Origin: CAZCEC01 sp964497615
GTDB lineage: Bacteria; Chloroflexota; Anaerolineae; Anaerolineales; UBA6663
Assembly: GCA_964497615.1 (NCBI GenBank)
Contig: CAZCEC010000036.1
Location: 1-60,665, forward strand
Reading direction: 5' to 3'
DNA length: 60,665 nt
Translations under genes and position numbers: made by a program
Shown: positions 37,427 to 45,754 of the stretch, piece by piece
How the letters are laid out: each line of letters opens with the position of its first letter
How positions within the stretch are numbered: position 1 is the stretch's first letter
Notes under the pieces: generated by a model
Database searches by the model: none
Seen by the model: only the letters and a program-made list of their open reading frames with translations
Told to the model about the DNA's origin: nothing

Positions 37427-40400
37427 TTATGGGCACGCTGGCAGATGCAGAAAAGTCTGACACTCGCCGGGAGTCAGGTCGCGCGTGAGGCGGGCCGTTG
37501 CCAGCGCCACGAGTGCCTCGGTATCGAGCAGGTAAACCCGCACGATCCCATCGGTGCTAGACACCGCCAGCTGCGCGCCTCCGTCCTGTGGACTAAAAGA
37601 AACGCCCTTGACGTCCCCGGCGCTGCCGGGTAGGGCGCTCAACAGCGCGCCAGTCTCAGCGTCCCACACGCGGGCGGTGCCGTCGGCGCTGCCGGTGGCG
37701 ACTAGCCGCCCATCTGGGCTCCAGGCCACGCCCCAAATGAAGGCCCGATGTCCACTCAACGTGAGCACGAGTTCGCCCGTGTCAGCCTCCCACAAACGCG
37801 CTACCGCATCGCTGCCGCCGGTGAGCAGGCGTGTGCCGTCTGGACTGAAAGCCAGGTCAGGGTTGGCACCGTCGTGACTGTACAGCGCCAGCAACTGCTG
37901 GCCCGTGGCGGTGTCCCAGAACAGGATATTGCCGTCGGTGCCGGTCGTTGCCAGGCGTGCGCCGTCGGGGCTGAAGGCGACCCCCACCACTAAGCCCTCG
38001 TGCCCAGTGAACTTGAGCAGTTCGCGCCCTGTCTGGGCGTCCCACAGCCTGGCTGTGCCATCAAACCCAGCCGTCGCGATGCGGCCCCCATCTTCGCTGT
38101 AAGCGACATCCCGGACGGTGGCCAGGTCTGGGTCATCCAGCGCCGCTCCATGCCCCAGGAGCACCAACTCGGCTGCCCCACCGCCAGCCGCGCGCCACAC
38201 TCGCACCGACCCGTCACCGCTGGCCGTTGCCAGTCGGGCGCTGTCTGGGCTCCAGGCGAGGCCAAACTGCCCGCTGCTGTGGCCCGCCAGGCTGGCTGCC
38301 ACATCGCCAGTTGTGGCGCTCCACACACGGGCGACACTGTCAAAACCATCGGTCGCCAGCCAGCGCCCATCGGGGCTGTAGGTCACGCGTGCTCCGCCGG
38401 ATTGGATGGTCAGACGCTCGCGGCCTGGCCGAAGATCCCACACGCGCACGGTGCCATCCATGCTTGCGGTGACGAGGTGAGTTCCGTTGGGATGGTATGA
38501 AACACTGTTGGCCCAATCGCTGTGACCGGCAAGGGTCATCAGCTCGCGCCCGGTGGCTGTGTCCCAAATGGTGACGGCGCTGCCGGTCGTGGCGGCCACC
38601 TGCCGCCCGTCGGGGCTAAAGACCAGGTTGCCCGAGCTGAGCTCAAACTGGGGAAGTGGTGTCATAGTGGCTGTTTCCCACACCCATGCGTCGGCGGCCA
38701 CGAGCCGGCCGTCCGGGCTATAGGCGACACCATAGACGGGCCCGGAAAAGCCGCCCTGGTCATGAACCAACTCACCCGAGGCCGTGTCCCAAATCTTGAG
38801 GGTCTGGTCATCGGCGCCGGTTGCCAGCCGCGTGCCATCGGGGCTAAAGGCCAGCGTCTCGATTGGGCCGGTATGGCCGGTGAGGGTCAGCCGCAGCCGG
38901 CCGCTGGCCGCATCCCAGAGGCGCGCAGTGTTGTCTGCGCCCGCAGACGCGACCTGCCGCCCGTCCGGGCTATAGGCGACGGCCCAAACCTCACCCGTGT
39001 GGCCCGACAGCGCGGCAATTTCCTGGCCGCTTTCGGCATCCCACAGCTTGACGAGTACCCCGTCGCCAGTGACCAGGCGGCCGCCATCGGGGCTGTAGGC
39101 GACGCGCAGGGTGCCCACCGCGTCGCTCGGCACGGTGATGCCGGGCAGCCGCAGCAGCGCCGTGCCTGTCTGTGCGTTCCACACGACGACATCGCCCGTG
39201 TCGCCGATGCCGGCCACACGGCTGCCGTCCGGGCTGTAAACGGCCGTCAGTACCCGCGTGCCCAGGTCTTCCAGCGATAGCCGGACACGCGACGTGATCA
39301 GGGCCTGGTGCAGGGCCGCTTCGGCCTCGGGCGCCACCGGCTCTCCCTGTGCGCGAGTTGTAGAGATGGCCTGGATGGCGAGAAGAATGCTGCGTTCAGG
39401 GTCCACCTCCAGGTTGTTGACCGCCGCCGCCGCCAATTCGCGCGCCGTGGCTAGCCGCCCCACGGCCAGCGCCTGGAGCGCGCTCTGGCGTGCTTGTTCG
39501 CCAAAGTACAAAGCTGCGCCGGCCATGCCCAGTGTCAGCACGAACGCAATGCCCAGGTAGACGGCCCGCCGCCGGAGACTACTGGCGGCCCGACCCTGAG
39601 TTTCGGCCAGGGCGTGCGCCGCCGCCAGTTCGCGCTGTCGCTGTGCCTCCCGCTCGGCGCTCTCCCGCTCGGCCTGGGCTTGCGAGGCAGCCAGAAACTC
39701 AGCCTCGGCCTCGTTCAACCCGCCGGGGTGCTGTGCCGCCCATTCGCCGGCCTGGGCCAGCCGCGCGCCTCGATACAGTTCGCTTGGGTCGCCGCCGGCC
39801 TGCCGCCAACTCTCGGCCGCCAGTGTCAAGTGGCGGTGCAGCCGCAAGCCGTCGCGGTCGGCTTCCAGCCAGCCGCGCAAGGTAGGCCACTCGCGAATGA
39901 GGGCTTCGTGCGCCACCTCAACGGCATCGCCGTCGGTCGTGATGAGCCGCGCATCCGCCAACTGGGTGAGCACCGCGCGCACGCTGCCGGCGCTTTCGGG
40001 CCGCGCGGTCAACTCACCCAGCGCCACGCGGCGGCGGGTCTCGGCGGCGCCGTCCTCGTCGCCCAATTGCGTGAGCCGCAGGAAGATGTCGCGGGCAATG
40101 ACCTGCTGCGCCTCGTCCAGCCCGTCGTGGAAGACCACGTCGGCGGTCTCGGCAATGGCCCCGCGCACGCCGCCCGTGGCCAGGTAGCCCGACACCGTCA
40201 GCATCCGCCCGCGCCGCCGCTGCCAGGTCTCCAGCAGGGCGTGCGACAGAAGGGGCAGGGCGCCCGGCTCGGGAGCCTGTTGACCATCGGCGCCGAGATC
40301 GTGGAGCAGCAGCTCCATCAAGCCTGCCTCCAACTCCCAGCCACCGCGCCGGGCTGGTTCTTCAATGGCGCGGCGCAATTCGTCGGCCGTCATCGGGCCG

Positions 40401-41206
40401 ATGAACTCCTGGTTGGCGGCGAGGGCGGCGCGCAGGGCGGCATATGGCGCGCACTGAGCGTAGAAGTCGGCGCGCAAGGTGAGGAGGACCCAGGCCGAGC
40501 CGCCAGGCCCGCCCGCAGCCAGGAGCTGGTCAATGAACGCGCGCCGCTCCAGCTCATCGCGGCACAGGGTAAACACCTCTTCAAACTGATCGACAACGAG
40601 CAGCCGGCGGGTGGCGGGCGGCGCGGTCTCCGGCGAGCGAGCGGCGGCCAGGGCCTGGAGGGGGTGGGCCGTGGGCGTGAGCGTGTCAATGACCCAGCCA
40701 GGTTGGCTGCGCTGCCAGCGCAAGGCCGGGATGAGGCCGGCGCGCACAATGGAGGATTTGCCGCTGCCGGAGGGGCCCACTGCCGCCAGAAAGCGCGGTT
40801 CAGCGCCTGCGTCCGCCCCAGCCAGTCGTGCCATCAACGTCGCCGTCAGCGCCTCGCGGCCAAAGAATAGGTCGGCATCGGACTCGTCGAAGAACCGCAA
40901 ACCTTTGAACGGCGGCGCGCCAGAGGCGGGGGCATCGTCGCGCTGCATGGCGGCGGCCAGGTCCATCAGCCGCGCCGCCGTGCCAGGCTCACGCTCCAGG
41001 TCCAGTGCGGGGACGAAGCGGGCGGCGATGGTGGCCAGATCGGGCAGGCGCTGATTGAGCTCCAGCCGGCTGATCTGGGCGTGACTGTAGCCGACGGCGA
41101 TGGACAACTCGCGCTGGGTGAGACCCTGGCGGCGGCGCAGGAACTTGAGCAGATCGCCAAACGTCGTGAAGCGATCCAGTCCTGCGGGCGGGGTTTCGAG
41201 CGGCAT
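37427..41206 (-). CDS. HTH-STAND NTPase-TM-WD40 protein
   Basis: A 1259-residue protein. An XRE-type HTH (~12-70) contains LKFLRRRQGLTQRELSIAVG. A STAND-type P-loop NTPase (~110-500) has Walker A AVGPSGSGKSSIVRAGL and Walker B RRLLVVDQFEEVFTL. An Ala/Glu coiled coil precedes a hydrophobic helix (~555-580, YLGIAFVLTLGMAGAALYF). Fourteen WD40 repeats follow (~665-1250), enough for two seven-bladed propellers, with the usual YSPDGRxxA...xxWD wording. STAND proteins oligomerise on ligand binding and trigger effectors. The DNA-binding end suggests transcriptional output. The ATG at 41206 has GAGG upstream; the open frame before it has no support. A TATAAT at 41261-41256 is the likely -10. It is divergent from two tiny genes. 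Confidence 0.9.
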   Translation of the reverse strand: MPLETPPAGLDRFTTFGDLLKFLRRRQGLTQRELSIAVGYSHAQISRLELNQRLPDLATIAARFVPALDLEREPGTAARLMDLAAAMQRDDAPASGAPPFKGLRFFDESDADLFFGREALTATLMARLAGADAGAEPRFLAAVGPSGSGKSSIVRAGLIPALRWQRSQPGWVIDTLTPTAHPLQALAAARSPETAPPATRRLLVVDQFEEVFTLCRDELERRAFIDQLLAAGGPGGSAWVLLTLRADFYAQCAPYAALRAALAANQEFIGPMTADELRRAIEEPARRGGWELEAGLMELLLHDLGADGQQAPEPGALPLLSHALLETWQRRRGRMLTVSGYLATGGVRGAIAETADVVFHDGLDEAQQVIARDIFLRLTQLGDEDGAAETRRRVALGELTARPESAGSVRAVLTQLADARLITTDGDAVEVAHEALIREWPTLRGWLEADRDGLRLHRHLTLAAESWRQAGGDPSELYRGARLAQAGEWAAQHPGGLNEAEAEFLAASQAQAERESAEREAQRQRELAAAHALAETQGRAASSLRRRAVYLGIAFVLTLGMAGAALYFGEQARQSALQALAVGRLATARELAAAAVNNLEVDPERSILLAIQAISTTRAQGEPVAPEAEAALHQALITSRVRLSLEDLGTRVLTAVYSPDGSRVAGIGDTGDVVVWNAQTGTALLRLPGITVPSDAVGTLRVAYSPDGGRLVTGDGVLVKLWDAESGQEIAALSGHTGEVWAVAYSPDGRQVASAGADNTARLWDAASGRLRLTLTGHTGPIETLAFSPDGTRLATGADDQTLKIWDTASGELVHDQGGFSGPVYGVAYSPDGRLVAADAWVWETATMTPLPQFELSSGNLVFSPDGRQVAATTGSAVTIWDTATGRELMTLAGHSDWANSVSYHPNGTHLVTASMDGTVRVWDLRPGRERLTIQSGGARVTYSPDGRWLATDGFDSVARVWSATTGDVAASLAGHSSGQFGLAWSPDSARLATASGDGSVRVWRAAGGGAAELVLLGHGAALDDPDLATVRDVAYSEDGGRIATAGFDGTARLWDAQTGRELLKFTGHEGLVVGVAFSPDGARLATTGTDGNILFWDTATGQQLLALYSHDGANPDLAFSPDGTRLLTGGSDAVARLWEADTGELVLTLSGHRAFIWGVAWSPDGRLVATGSADGTARVWDAETGALLSALPGSAGDVKGVSFSPQDGGAQLAVSSTDGIVRVYLLDTEALVALATARLTRDLTPGECQTFLHLPACP

Positions 41207-41255
41207 GTGACCTCGTTTCTGGGCAGCCAACGGCGTTTTCACGCACCGTTTCGCC

Positions 41256-41310
41256 ATTATAGGGACATTACCACGCCGTTGGTGAATCTTGGTGAATCTT
41301 GTCGAATTTG
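41256..41310. promoter_or_regulatory. STAND gene -10 box and 10-bp direct repeats
   Basis: Minus-strand TATAAT at 41261-41256. From 41281 the plus strand has GGTGAATCTT twice in tandem and a degenerate third unit GTCGAATTTG, all in 10-base register, covering the -35 region. Such an array is a plausible operator for the gene's own XRE domain. Confidence 0.4.
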
Positions 41311-41390
41311 GTGAGGGACTGGGGGGTAGGGTGAAGCCGCAAGCCGAGGCCAAGCACGCACATCCGACCACCTCGGCCAAGGAGGCAAAG

Positions 41391-41669
41391 ATGAACAGCA
41401 GCCGTTTCTCGTTCGCACTCGTCATGTTGGCGCTTGTTCTGGTGGCGGGCCTGGTGATCCGGCAGGGCTTGCTGACGGCGCGGGTGGTGGAGGCGGCCAA
41501 CCAGGCTGATGCCGCCCGCCAGGCCGATCCAGGCGTCTGTGGCTACTTCGACCAGGACATCAATAGCCTGCGCTCGGTCTATGACCTGGCCAAGGGCATC
41601 ACCGTGGCGCGCTCCGCCTCTGGCGTGCTGGGCGTGGATGGCGGCCTGATGGGCATCAAGGACTGCTAA
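41391..41669 (+). CDS. small membrane-anchored or secreted protein, unknown family
   Basis: A 92-residue protein. The ATG at 41391 has AAGGAGG seven bases upstream. Residues 6-24 (FSFALVMLALVLVAGLVIR) form a signal anchor. The rest is polar with two Cys (VCGYFDQD and the last residue C) that could pair outside the cell. I do not recognise the family. It is followed after 2 bases by another small gene and is divergent from the STAND-WD40 gene, which may regulate it or sense its product. Confidence 0.6.
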   Translation: MNSSRFSFALVMLALVLVAGLVIRQGLLTARVVEAANQADAARQADPGVCGYFDQDINSLRSVYDLAKGITVARSASGVLGVDGGLMGIKDC

Positions 41670-41671
41670 CC

Positions 41672-41890
41672 ATGAAACATTTCGAAGAACTGTCGCGGCT
41701 GCGGGTGAACGAGGCCATCAGAGCGGGATTGGAGGCGCAGAGGGTGGAGCGGATGCTGGCGGAAGGCCAGGCACCGAAGCGTGCGGCGCGGCGGTCGATC
41801 TTCTCTGTATTGGCCGGTCTGCTTCGCTGGCTGGCGGGTCTGTTCGCGCCGCGGCGGCCAGCGCCGCAGTCCGCCGACCCAAGCACCTAA
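41672..41890 (+). CDS. small amphipathic protein, unknown family
   Basis: A 72-residue basic protein. A charged N-terminal helix (FEELSRLRVNEAIRAGLE) is followed by a hydrophobic/aromatic helix SIFSVLAGLLRWLAGLFA and a Pro-rich tail. The second helix could insert in or lie on a membrane. The ATG is 2 bases after the previous stop, so translation is coupled. No homologue is recognised. It could be a membrane-active peptide or a chaperone-like partner of the gene before it. Confidence 0.5.
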   Translation: MKHFEELSRLRVNEAIRAGLEAQRVERMLAEGQAPKRAARRSIFSVLAGLLRWLAGLFAPRRPAPQSADPST

Positions 41891-41965
41891 CCAGCCAAAG
41901 GCTGCACACTCAATAGACGCGCAGTGCGGCGCCCAGGACCGGGCGCCGCGCTGCGCTTGCGTGCG

Positions 41966-42388
41966 CTAACCCGCAGCCGGTGGACCGGCCAGGGCTTTGA
42001 TGAGAAGCCCGATTGCGGCTGCCTCGATGCCGCCCACCGCCAGCAGCAAGGTGCACGAGAGCCGCCCCTCGCTGGCCCGGACATCCTGTTGGGTGCGGTC
42101 GCTGGTGGTTGCGTGGCCGGCCGAACGCGCGATCTGATAATTAGCGCTGCCCGCGAACAGCCCCCCACCCATGGTCATCAGCGCGCCCACCGCCGCCGTC
42201 ACCAGGCTGAGGCTCATCACCGTGTCCGCGAAGCCCACCGCCGTGCAGCTTCCGCGCCACAGGCAGTAGCCGCCTCCCAATAGCAGGATGGCGGCTGCCA
42301 CCACGGTGCCGCTTGCCAGCAACCGCAGGGCCAACCGGCTGATCTGTTTCAACTTAGGCTCATTCTCTGCGCGCTCCGCGTACTCCAC
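41966..42388 (-). CDS. hypothetical small membrane protein
   Basis: A 140-residue protein with three hydrophobic helices (LLASGTVVAAAILLLGGGY, VMSLSLVTAAVGALMTMGG, and a C-terminal LLLAVGGIEAAAIGLLIKAL). The start is GTG at 42388, 36 bases after the cNMP-kinase stop in the same direction, so it may be the last gene of that operon. Family not recognised. A weak ribosome site leaves the start uncertain. Confidence 0.5.
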   Translation of the reverse strand: MEYAERAENEPKLKQISRLALRLLASGTVVAAAILLLGGGYCLWRGSCTAVGFADTVMSLSLVTAAVGALMTMGGGLFAGSANYQIARSAGHATTSDRTQQDVRASEGRLSCTLLLAVGGIEAAAIGLLIKALAGPPAAG

Positions 42389-42424
42389 GGTGATGTCCGT
42401 TGCGTGGAATTCGTGGCGGAGGCC

Positions 42425-43816
42425 TTACGACCGCGGCAGCCGCAGCGGCAGCCGCACCTGGAAGCACGTCAGCCCCGGCCGCGAGGTGAGCCGGATTTCG
42501 CCGTAGTGCTTGTGGACGATGTTGTAGGCGATGTTCAGGCCCAGCCCGGTGCCCACACCCGGGGGCTTGGTGGTGAAGAACGGGTCGAACACGCGGTTCT
42601 GAATTTCCTCCGGGATGCCGGGGCCGTTGTCGGCCAATTCCACCACCACGCCGTCGTCGGCCGGGTAAGTGCGCAAGGTGATCTCGCCCCGGCCGCCCAA
42701 CGCGTCCACCGCGTTATCAAGGATGTTGGTCCACACCTGGTTTAGCTCGCCCGCGTAGGCCTCGATGCGGGGCAGGCCGGGCGCATAGTCGCGCACCACG
42801 GTGACGCCCTGCTTGAGCTTGTGGCGCAGGATGATGAGGGTGTTGTCCAGCCCCTCGTGGACGTTGACCTCCTGCACCGGCGCGCGGTCGAGATACGAGT
42901 ACGACTTGACCGACTTGACGATCTCGGAGATGCGGTCGGCCCCTTTGCCAATCTCGTCCAGCACGCTGTACACGCCGCTGCCCAGCCCCAGGGCCTGCGC
43001 CACAACGGAAATCTGTTCGGGCGAGAAGTGCTCGCCCAGGTGATCGAAGTCATCGGGGGTCCAGCCATAGTTGACCAGGGTAGGGGCCAGCTCCCAGGCA
43101 TTCTGCACGCCGTGCTCGTCCAGCCACTGCTCCACGGCGCTTTCGCGGTCGGCGCGGGTGAGGGTGTCCAGCGTGACCACGGCAGCGGCGCGCTCGGTCA
43201 TCGCCTTCCGCAGATTGGCCACGTCCTCCTGCTGATGGTCGTCCAGGTCCAGTTGGTCCAGGGCGCTCATCGCCGCCTGCCACTGGAGCAGCAGTTCGCC
43301 CAATTGCGAGACGGCGCGGCGCACGGCGGCGGCGGGGTTGTTCAGCTCGTGGGCCAGGCCGGCGGCCAGGGTGCCCAGGCCGGCCATCTTCTCCTTTTCG
43401 TGCAGCAGCGCTTCGTTCTGCCGCAGGCGCGCCGTCACTGTGTGCAGGATGGCGACAGCGGCGTTGGGGCTGTTGTAGAGGACCTCGTCGAACATGGCCT
43501 TGGAGATGACCAGCAGGCGGCTGGAGGTGATGGTGCGCACCGTGGCGGCGCGGGGCGAGTTGTCCAACAGCGACATCTCGCCGATGAACTCGCCCGGTTT
43601 GCGCACGTCCACCTTCACGTCGTGCCCGCCCGCGAACTTCGTGACCTGCAGCTCGCCGTCCAGCAGCACATAGACGGCGTCGCCGGGTTCGCCTTCCTTG
43701 ATGATCACCTTGCCCGCGGGCACCGTCTCCTCGCGCGCCTGGGCATACAGGCGTTCCAGGTCGTCGTCGGCTAGTCCGGCGAACAGCGACAGATTGCGGA
43801 GCAGGTCAACGCTCAT
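42425..43816 (-). CDS. cNMP-binding-domain histidine kinase
   Basis: A 463-residue soluble kinase. Residues ~8-125 form a cyclic-nucleotide-binding fold: LFAGLADDDLERLYAQA, VIIKEGEPGDAVYVLLDGEL, GEFIGEMSLLDNSPRAATV. The last of these fits the phosphate-binding cassette, with Arg in SPRAATV. HisKA-type box GLAHELNNPAAAVRRAV (~195) and HATPase (NILDNAVDALGG, DNGPGIPEEIQNRVFDPFF, GTGLGLNIAYNIV) follow. The ATG at 43816 overlaps the zinc-finger stop by one base (TAATG). An open frame running on upstream only shadows that gene. With the receiver-flavoprotein two genes up it forms a likely kinase/receiver pair linking cNMP and redox cues. Confidence 0.88.
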   Translation of the reverse strand: MSVDLLRNLSLFAGLADDDLERLYAQAREETVPAGKVIIKEGEPGDAVYVLLDGELQVTKFAGGHDVKVDVRKPGEFIGEMSLLDNSPRAATVRTITSSRLLVISKAMFDEVLYNSPNAAVAILHTVTARLRQNEALLHEKEKMAGLGTLAAGLAHELNNPAAAVRRAVSQLGELLLQWQAAMSALDQLDLDDHQQEDVANLRKAMTERAAAVVTLDTLTRADRESAVEQWLDEHGVQNAWELAPTLVNYGWTPDDFDHLGEHFSPEQISVVAQALGLGSGVYSVLDEIGKGADRISEIVKSVKSYSYLDRAPVQEVNVHEGLDNTLIILRHKLKQGVTVVRDYAPGLPRIEAYAGELNQVWTNILDNAVDALGGRGEITLRTYPADDGVVVELADNGPGIPEEIQNRVFDPFFTTKPPGVGTGLGLNIAYNIVHKHYGEIRLTSRPGLTCFQVRLPLRLPRS

Positions 43817-44073
43817 TACACGTCTATCTTGTCTACAAAGCACCAGCGCCAGGTTTCGCCCTTCTCGAACGAGCGCATGATCGGGTGGCCGGTGGCGTGG
43901 AAATGCTTGGTGGCATGCTTGTTCTTCGAGTTGTCGCAGCAGCCGATGTAGCCGCAGGTGAGGCACATGCGCAGGTGAAACCAGCGGTCGCCCGTCTTCA
44001 GGCAATCCACGCAGCCCTCGGCTTGGGGCTGGATATCGGCCACGATCTGGTGTAAGTGCGTGCAGTTAGGCAT
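43816..44073 (-). CDS. UBP-type zinc-finger protein
   Basis: An 85-residue protein that is almost entirely one zf-UBP domain: Cys and His ligands in NCTHLHQI, GCVDCLKTG, MCLTCGYIGCCD and KHFHATGHPI. In eukaryotes this fold binds free ubiquitin C-termini. In bacteria such stand-alone versions occur next to redox signalling genes, with unknown role. It sits 11 bases after the receiver-flavoprotein gene and overlaps the cNMP kinase by one base. It is translated as the middle gene of this trio. Confidence 0.88.
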   Translation of the reverse strand: MPNCTHLHQIVADIQPQAEGCVDCLKTGDRWFHLRMCLTCGYIGCCDNSKNKHATKHFHATGHPIMRSFEKGETWRWCFVDKIDV

Positions 44074-44084
44074 GGATAGTTTCC

Positions 44085-45746
44085 TCAGGTACTGGCGAGA
44101 TACTTGTGCACAAACGCGACCGCCATCGCGCCCTCGCCCACGGCGGAAGCCACGCGCTTGATGGAGCCCTGGCGCACGTCGCCGGCCACGAAGATGCCAG
44201 GCACGTTCGTCTCCAGCCAGTAGGGGTCGCGGTTCAGCGTCCAGCCGCGGGGCCGGTTGCCGGCGCGCATCAGGTCCGGGCCGGTGGGGATGAAGCCGTA
44301 TTCGTCGCAGTGCACCACGCCGCGCACCCACTCGGTGTAGGGCTGCGCGCCGATGAAGATGAACATGGCGCGGGCGGGCAAGCGTTCCTCCACCAGTGTG
44401 TTCTTGTCGCGCACGGTGATGGCTTCCAGATTCTTCTCGCCGTGGGCGGCCACCACCTCGGTGCACAGCCGGGCGCGGATGTTCTCGGCGTCGATGATGC
44501 GGTCCACCAGGTATTGCGACATGCTGGCCGCCAGCGACTCGCCCCGGCACAAGATCGTCACCTCGGCCGCGAACTTGGACAGGTACATGGCGGCTTGCCC
44601 GGCAGAGTTGCCGGCGCCAACGATGAACACCGCGCTGTCGCGGCAGGAGATGGCCTCCGTGGTGGCCGCGCCGTAATACACTCCGGCGCCCGTCAACTGC
44701 TCCACGCCCGGCACGTCCAGCTTGCGGTAATTGATGCCGGTGGCGATGACCAGCGCATGGCAGCTCACCTCCGCGCCGTCCATGAGGGTGACGAATTTGT
44801 AGTTATCCTGGAGGCGCAGGGCGGTGGCCTCCTGCGGGCGCAACAGCTCCGCGCCGAAGCGCTCCGCCTGAGCCAGGGCGCGCTGGGTGAGCAGGCTGCC
44901 GCTGACGCCGGAGGGGAAGCCCAGGTAGTTCTCGATGGCGGAACTTTGCCCGGCCTGGCCGCCGGGGGCGCTGCGCTCGATCATCAGGGTGCCCAGGCCC
45001 TCCGAGGCGCCGTACACTCCCGCCGCTAATCCAGCCGGCCCCGCGCCGACGATGATCAGATCGTAGAACGGGGTCTTGGCCTGCGTGCGCAGCCCCACCT
45101 TTTGCGCCAGCGCGATGGGTGTGGGCCGCACCAGGTGCTGGCCATCGGGAAAGATGACCAGCGGCAGTTCATCAATGGTCTCGTTGACGGTATGCAGCAG
45201 TTGGGCGGCTTCCGGGTTGTCGTCTATGTCCAGCCACTGGTAGGGAATCTGGTTACGGGCCAGGAATTCCTTCAAGTCGTGTGACTGGGGAGACCAGCGG
45301 TGCCCGATGATGCGCACCCCTTCATACGTGGGCCGGAAGGCGCGCACCCAATCCTCCAGCAGGTCGCGCACGATCGGGAAGAGCTTCTCTTCCGGCGGGT
45401 CCCACGGCTTGAGCAGATAGTGGTCCACGCGCACTTTGTTGATGGCGCGGATGGCGGCGTCGGTGTCGGCATAGGCGGTGAGCAGGGCGCGCTTGGCCTC
45501 GGGAAACACCGCCAGCGCGGCTTCGAGGAACTCCACGCCCGTCATGCCCGGCATGCGCTGGTCGGAGAGGAGCAGGGCCACCGGCTCGCTCCGCAAGCGA
45601 AGCTGCTTGAGCGCCTCCAGCGCCGCCGGCCCGGAGTCGGCGCGCAGGATGCGGTAGTCCTTGCCGAACTCGCGGCGCAGGTCGCGCTCCACGGCGCGCA
45701 GCACCACGGGGTCGTCGTCAATGGTGAGGATAACGGGTTTCGCCAT
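44085..45746 (-). CDS. receiver domain fused to thioredoxin-reductase-like flavoprotein
   Basis: A 553-residue fusion. Receiver (~5-125): ILTIDDDPVVLRAVERDL, phospho-acceptor Asp in LLLSDQRMPGMTG, Thr in ALLTAYAD, Lys in YLLKPWD. A short glutaredoxin-like segment (~145-215, IPYQWLDIDDNPEAAQLL) follows. A two-domain FAD/NAD(P)H oxidoreductase (~230-553) has FAD loop LIIVGAGPAGLAAGVYGAS, NAD loop VFIVGAGNSAGQAAMYL and FAD end GIFVAGDVRQGSIKRVASAV. The redox Cys pair of true thioredoxin reductase (CATC position) reads GAATTEAIS here, so it cannot reduce thioredoxin in the usual way. It may serve as a flavin-based redox sensor. It starts 8 bases after guaB. Confidence 0.9.
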   Translation of the reverse strand: MAKPVILTIDDDPVVLRAVERDLRREFGKDYRILRADSGPAALEALKQLRLRSEPVALLLSDQRMPGMTGVEFLEAALAVFPEAKRALLTAYADTDAAIRAINKVRVDHYLLKPWDPPEEKLFPIVRDLLEDWVRAFRPTYEGVRIIGHRWSPQSHDLKEFLARNQIPYQWLDIDDNPEAAQLLHTVNETIDELPLVIFPDGQHLVRPTPIALAQKVGLRTQAKTPFYDLIIVGAGPAGLAAGVYGASEGLGTLMIERSAPGGQAGQSSAIENYLGFPSGVSGSLLTQRALAQAERFGAELLRPQEATALRLQDNYKFVTLMDGAEVSCHALVIATGINYRKLDVPGVEQLTGAGVYYGAATTEAISCRDSAVFIVGAGNSAGQAAMYLSKFAAEVTILCRGESLAASMSQYLVDRIIDAENIRARLCTEVVAAHGEKNLEAITVRDKNTLVEERLPARAMFIFIGAQPYTEWVRGVVHCDEYGFIPTGPDLMRAGNRPRGWTLNRDPYWLETNVPGIFVAGDVRQGSIKRVASAVGEGAMAVAFVHKYLAST

Positions 45747-45754
45747 GCATGGTC

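Noticed and set aside
42425..44005. Longer cNMP kinase starting at 44005
   Set aside because: The extra 63 residues are a shadow of the zinc-finger gene; the ATG at 43816 couples to its stop.
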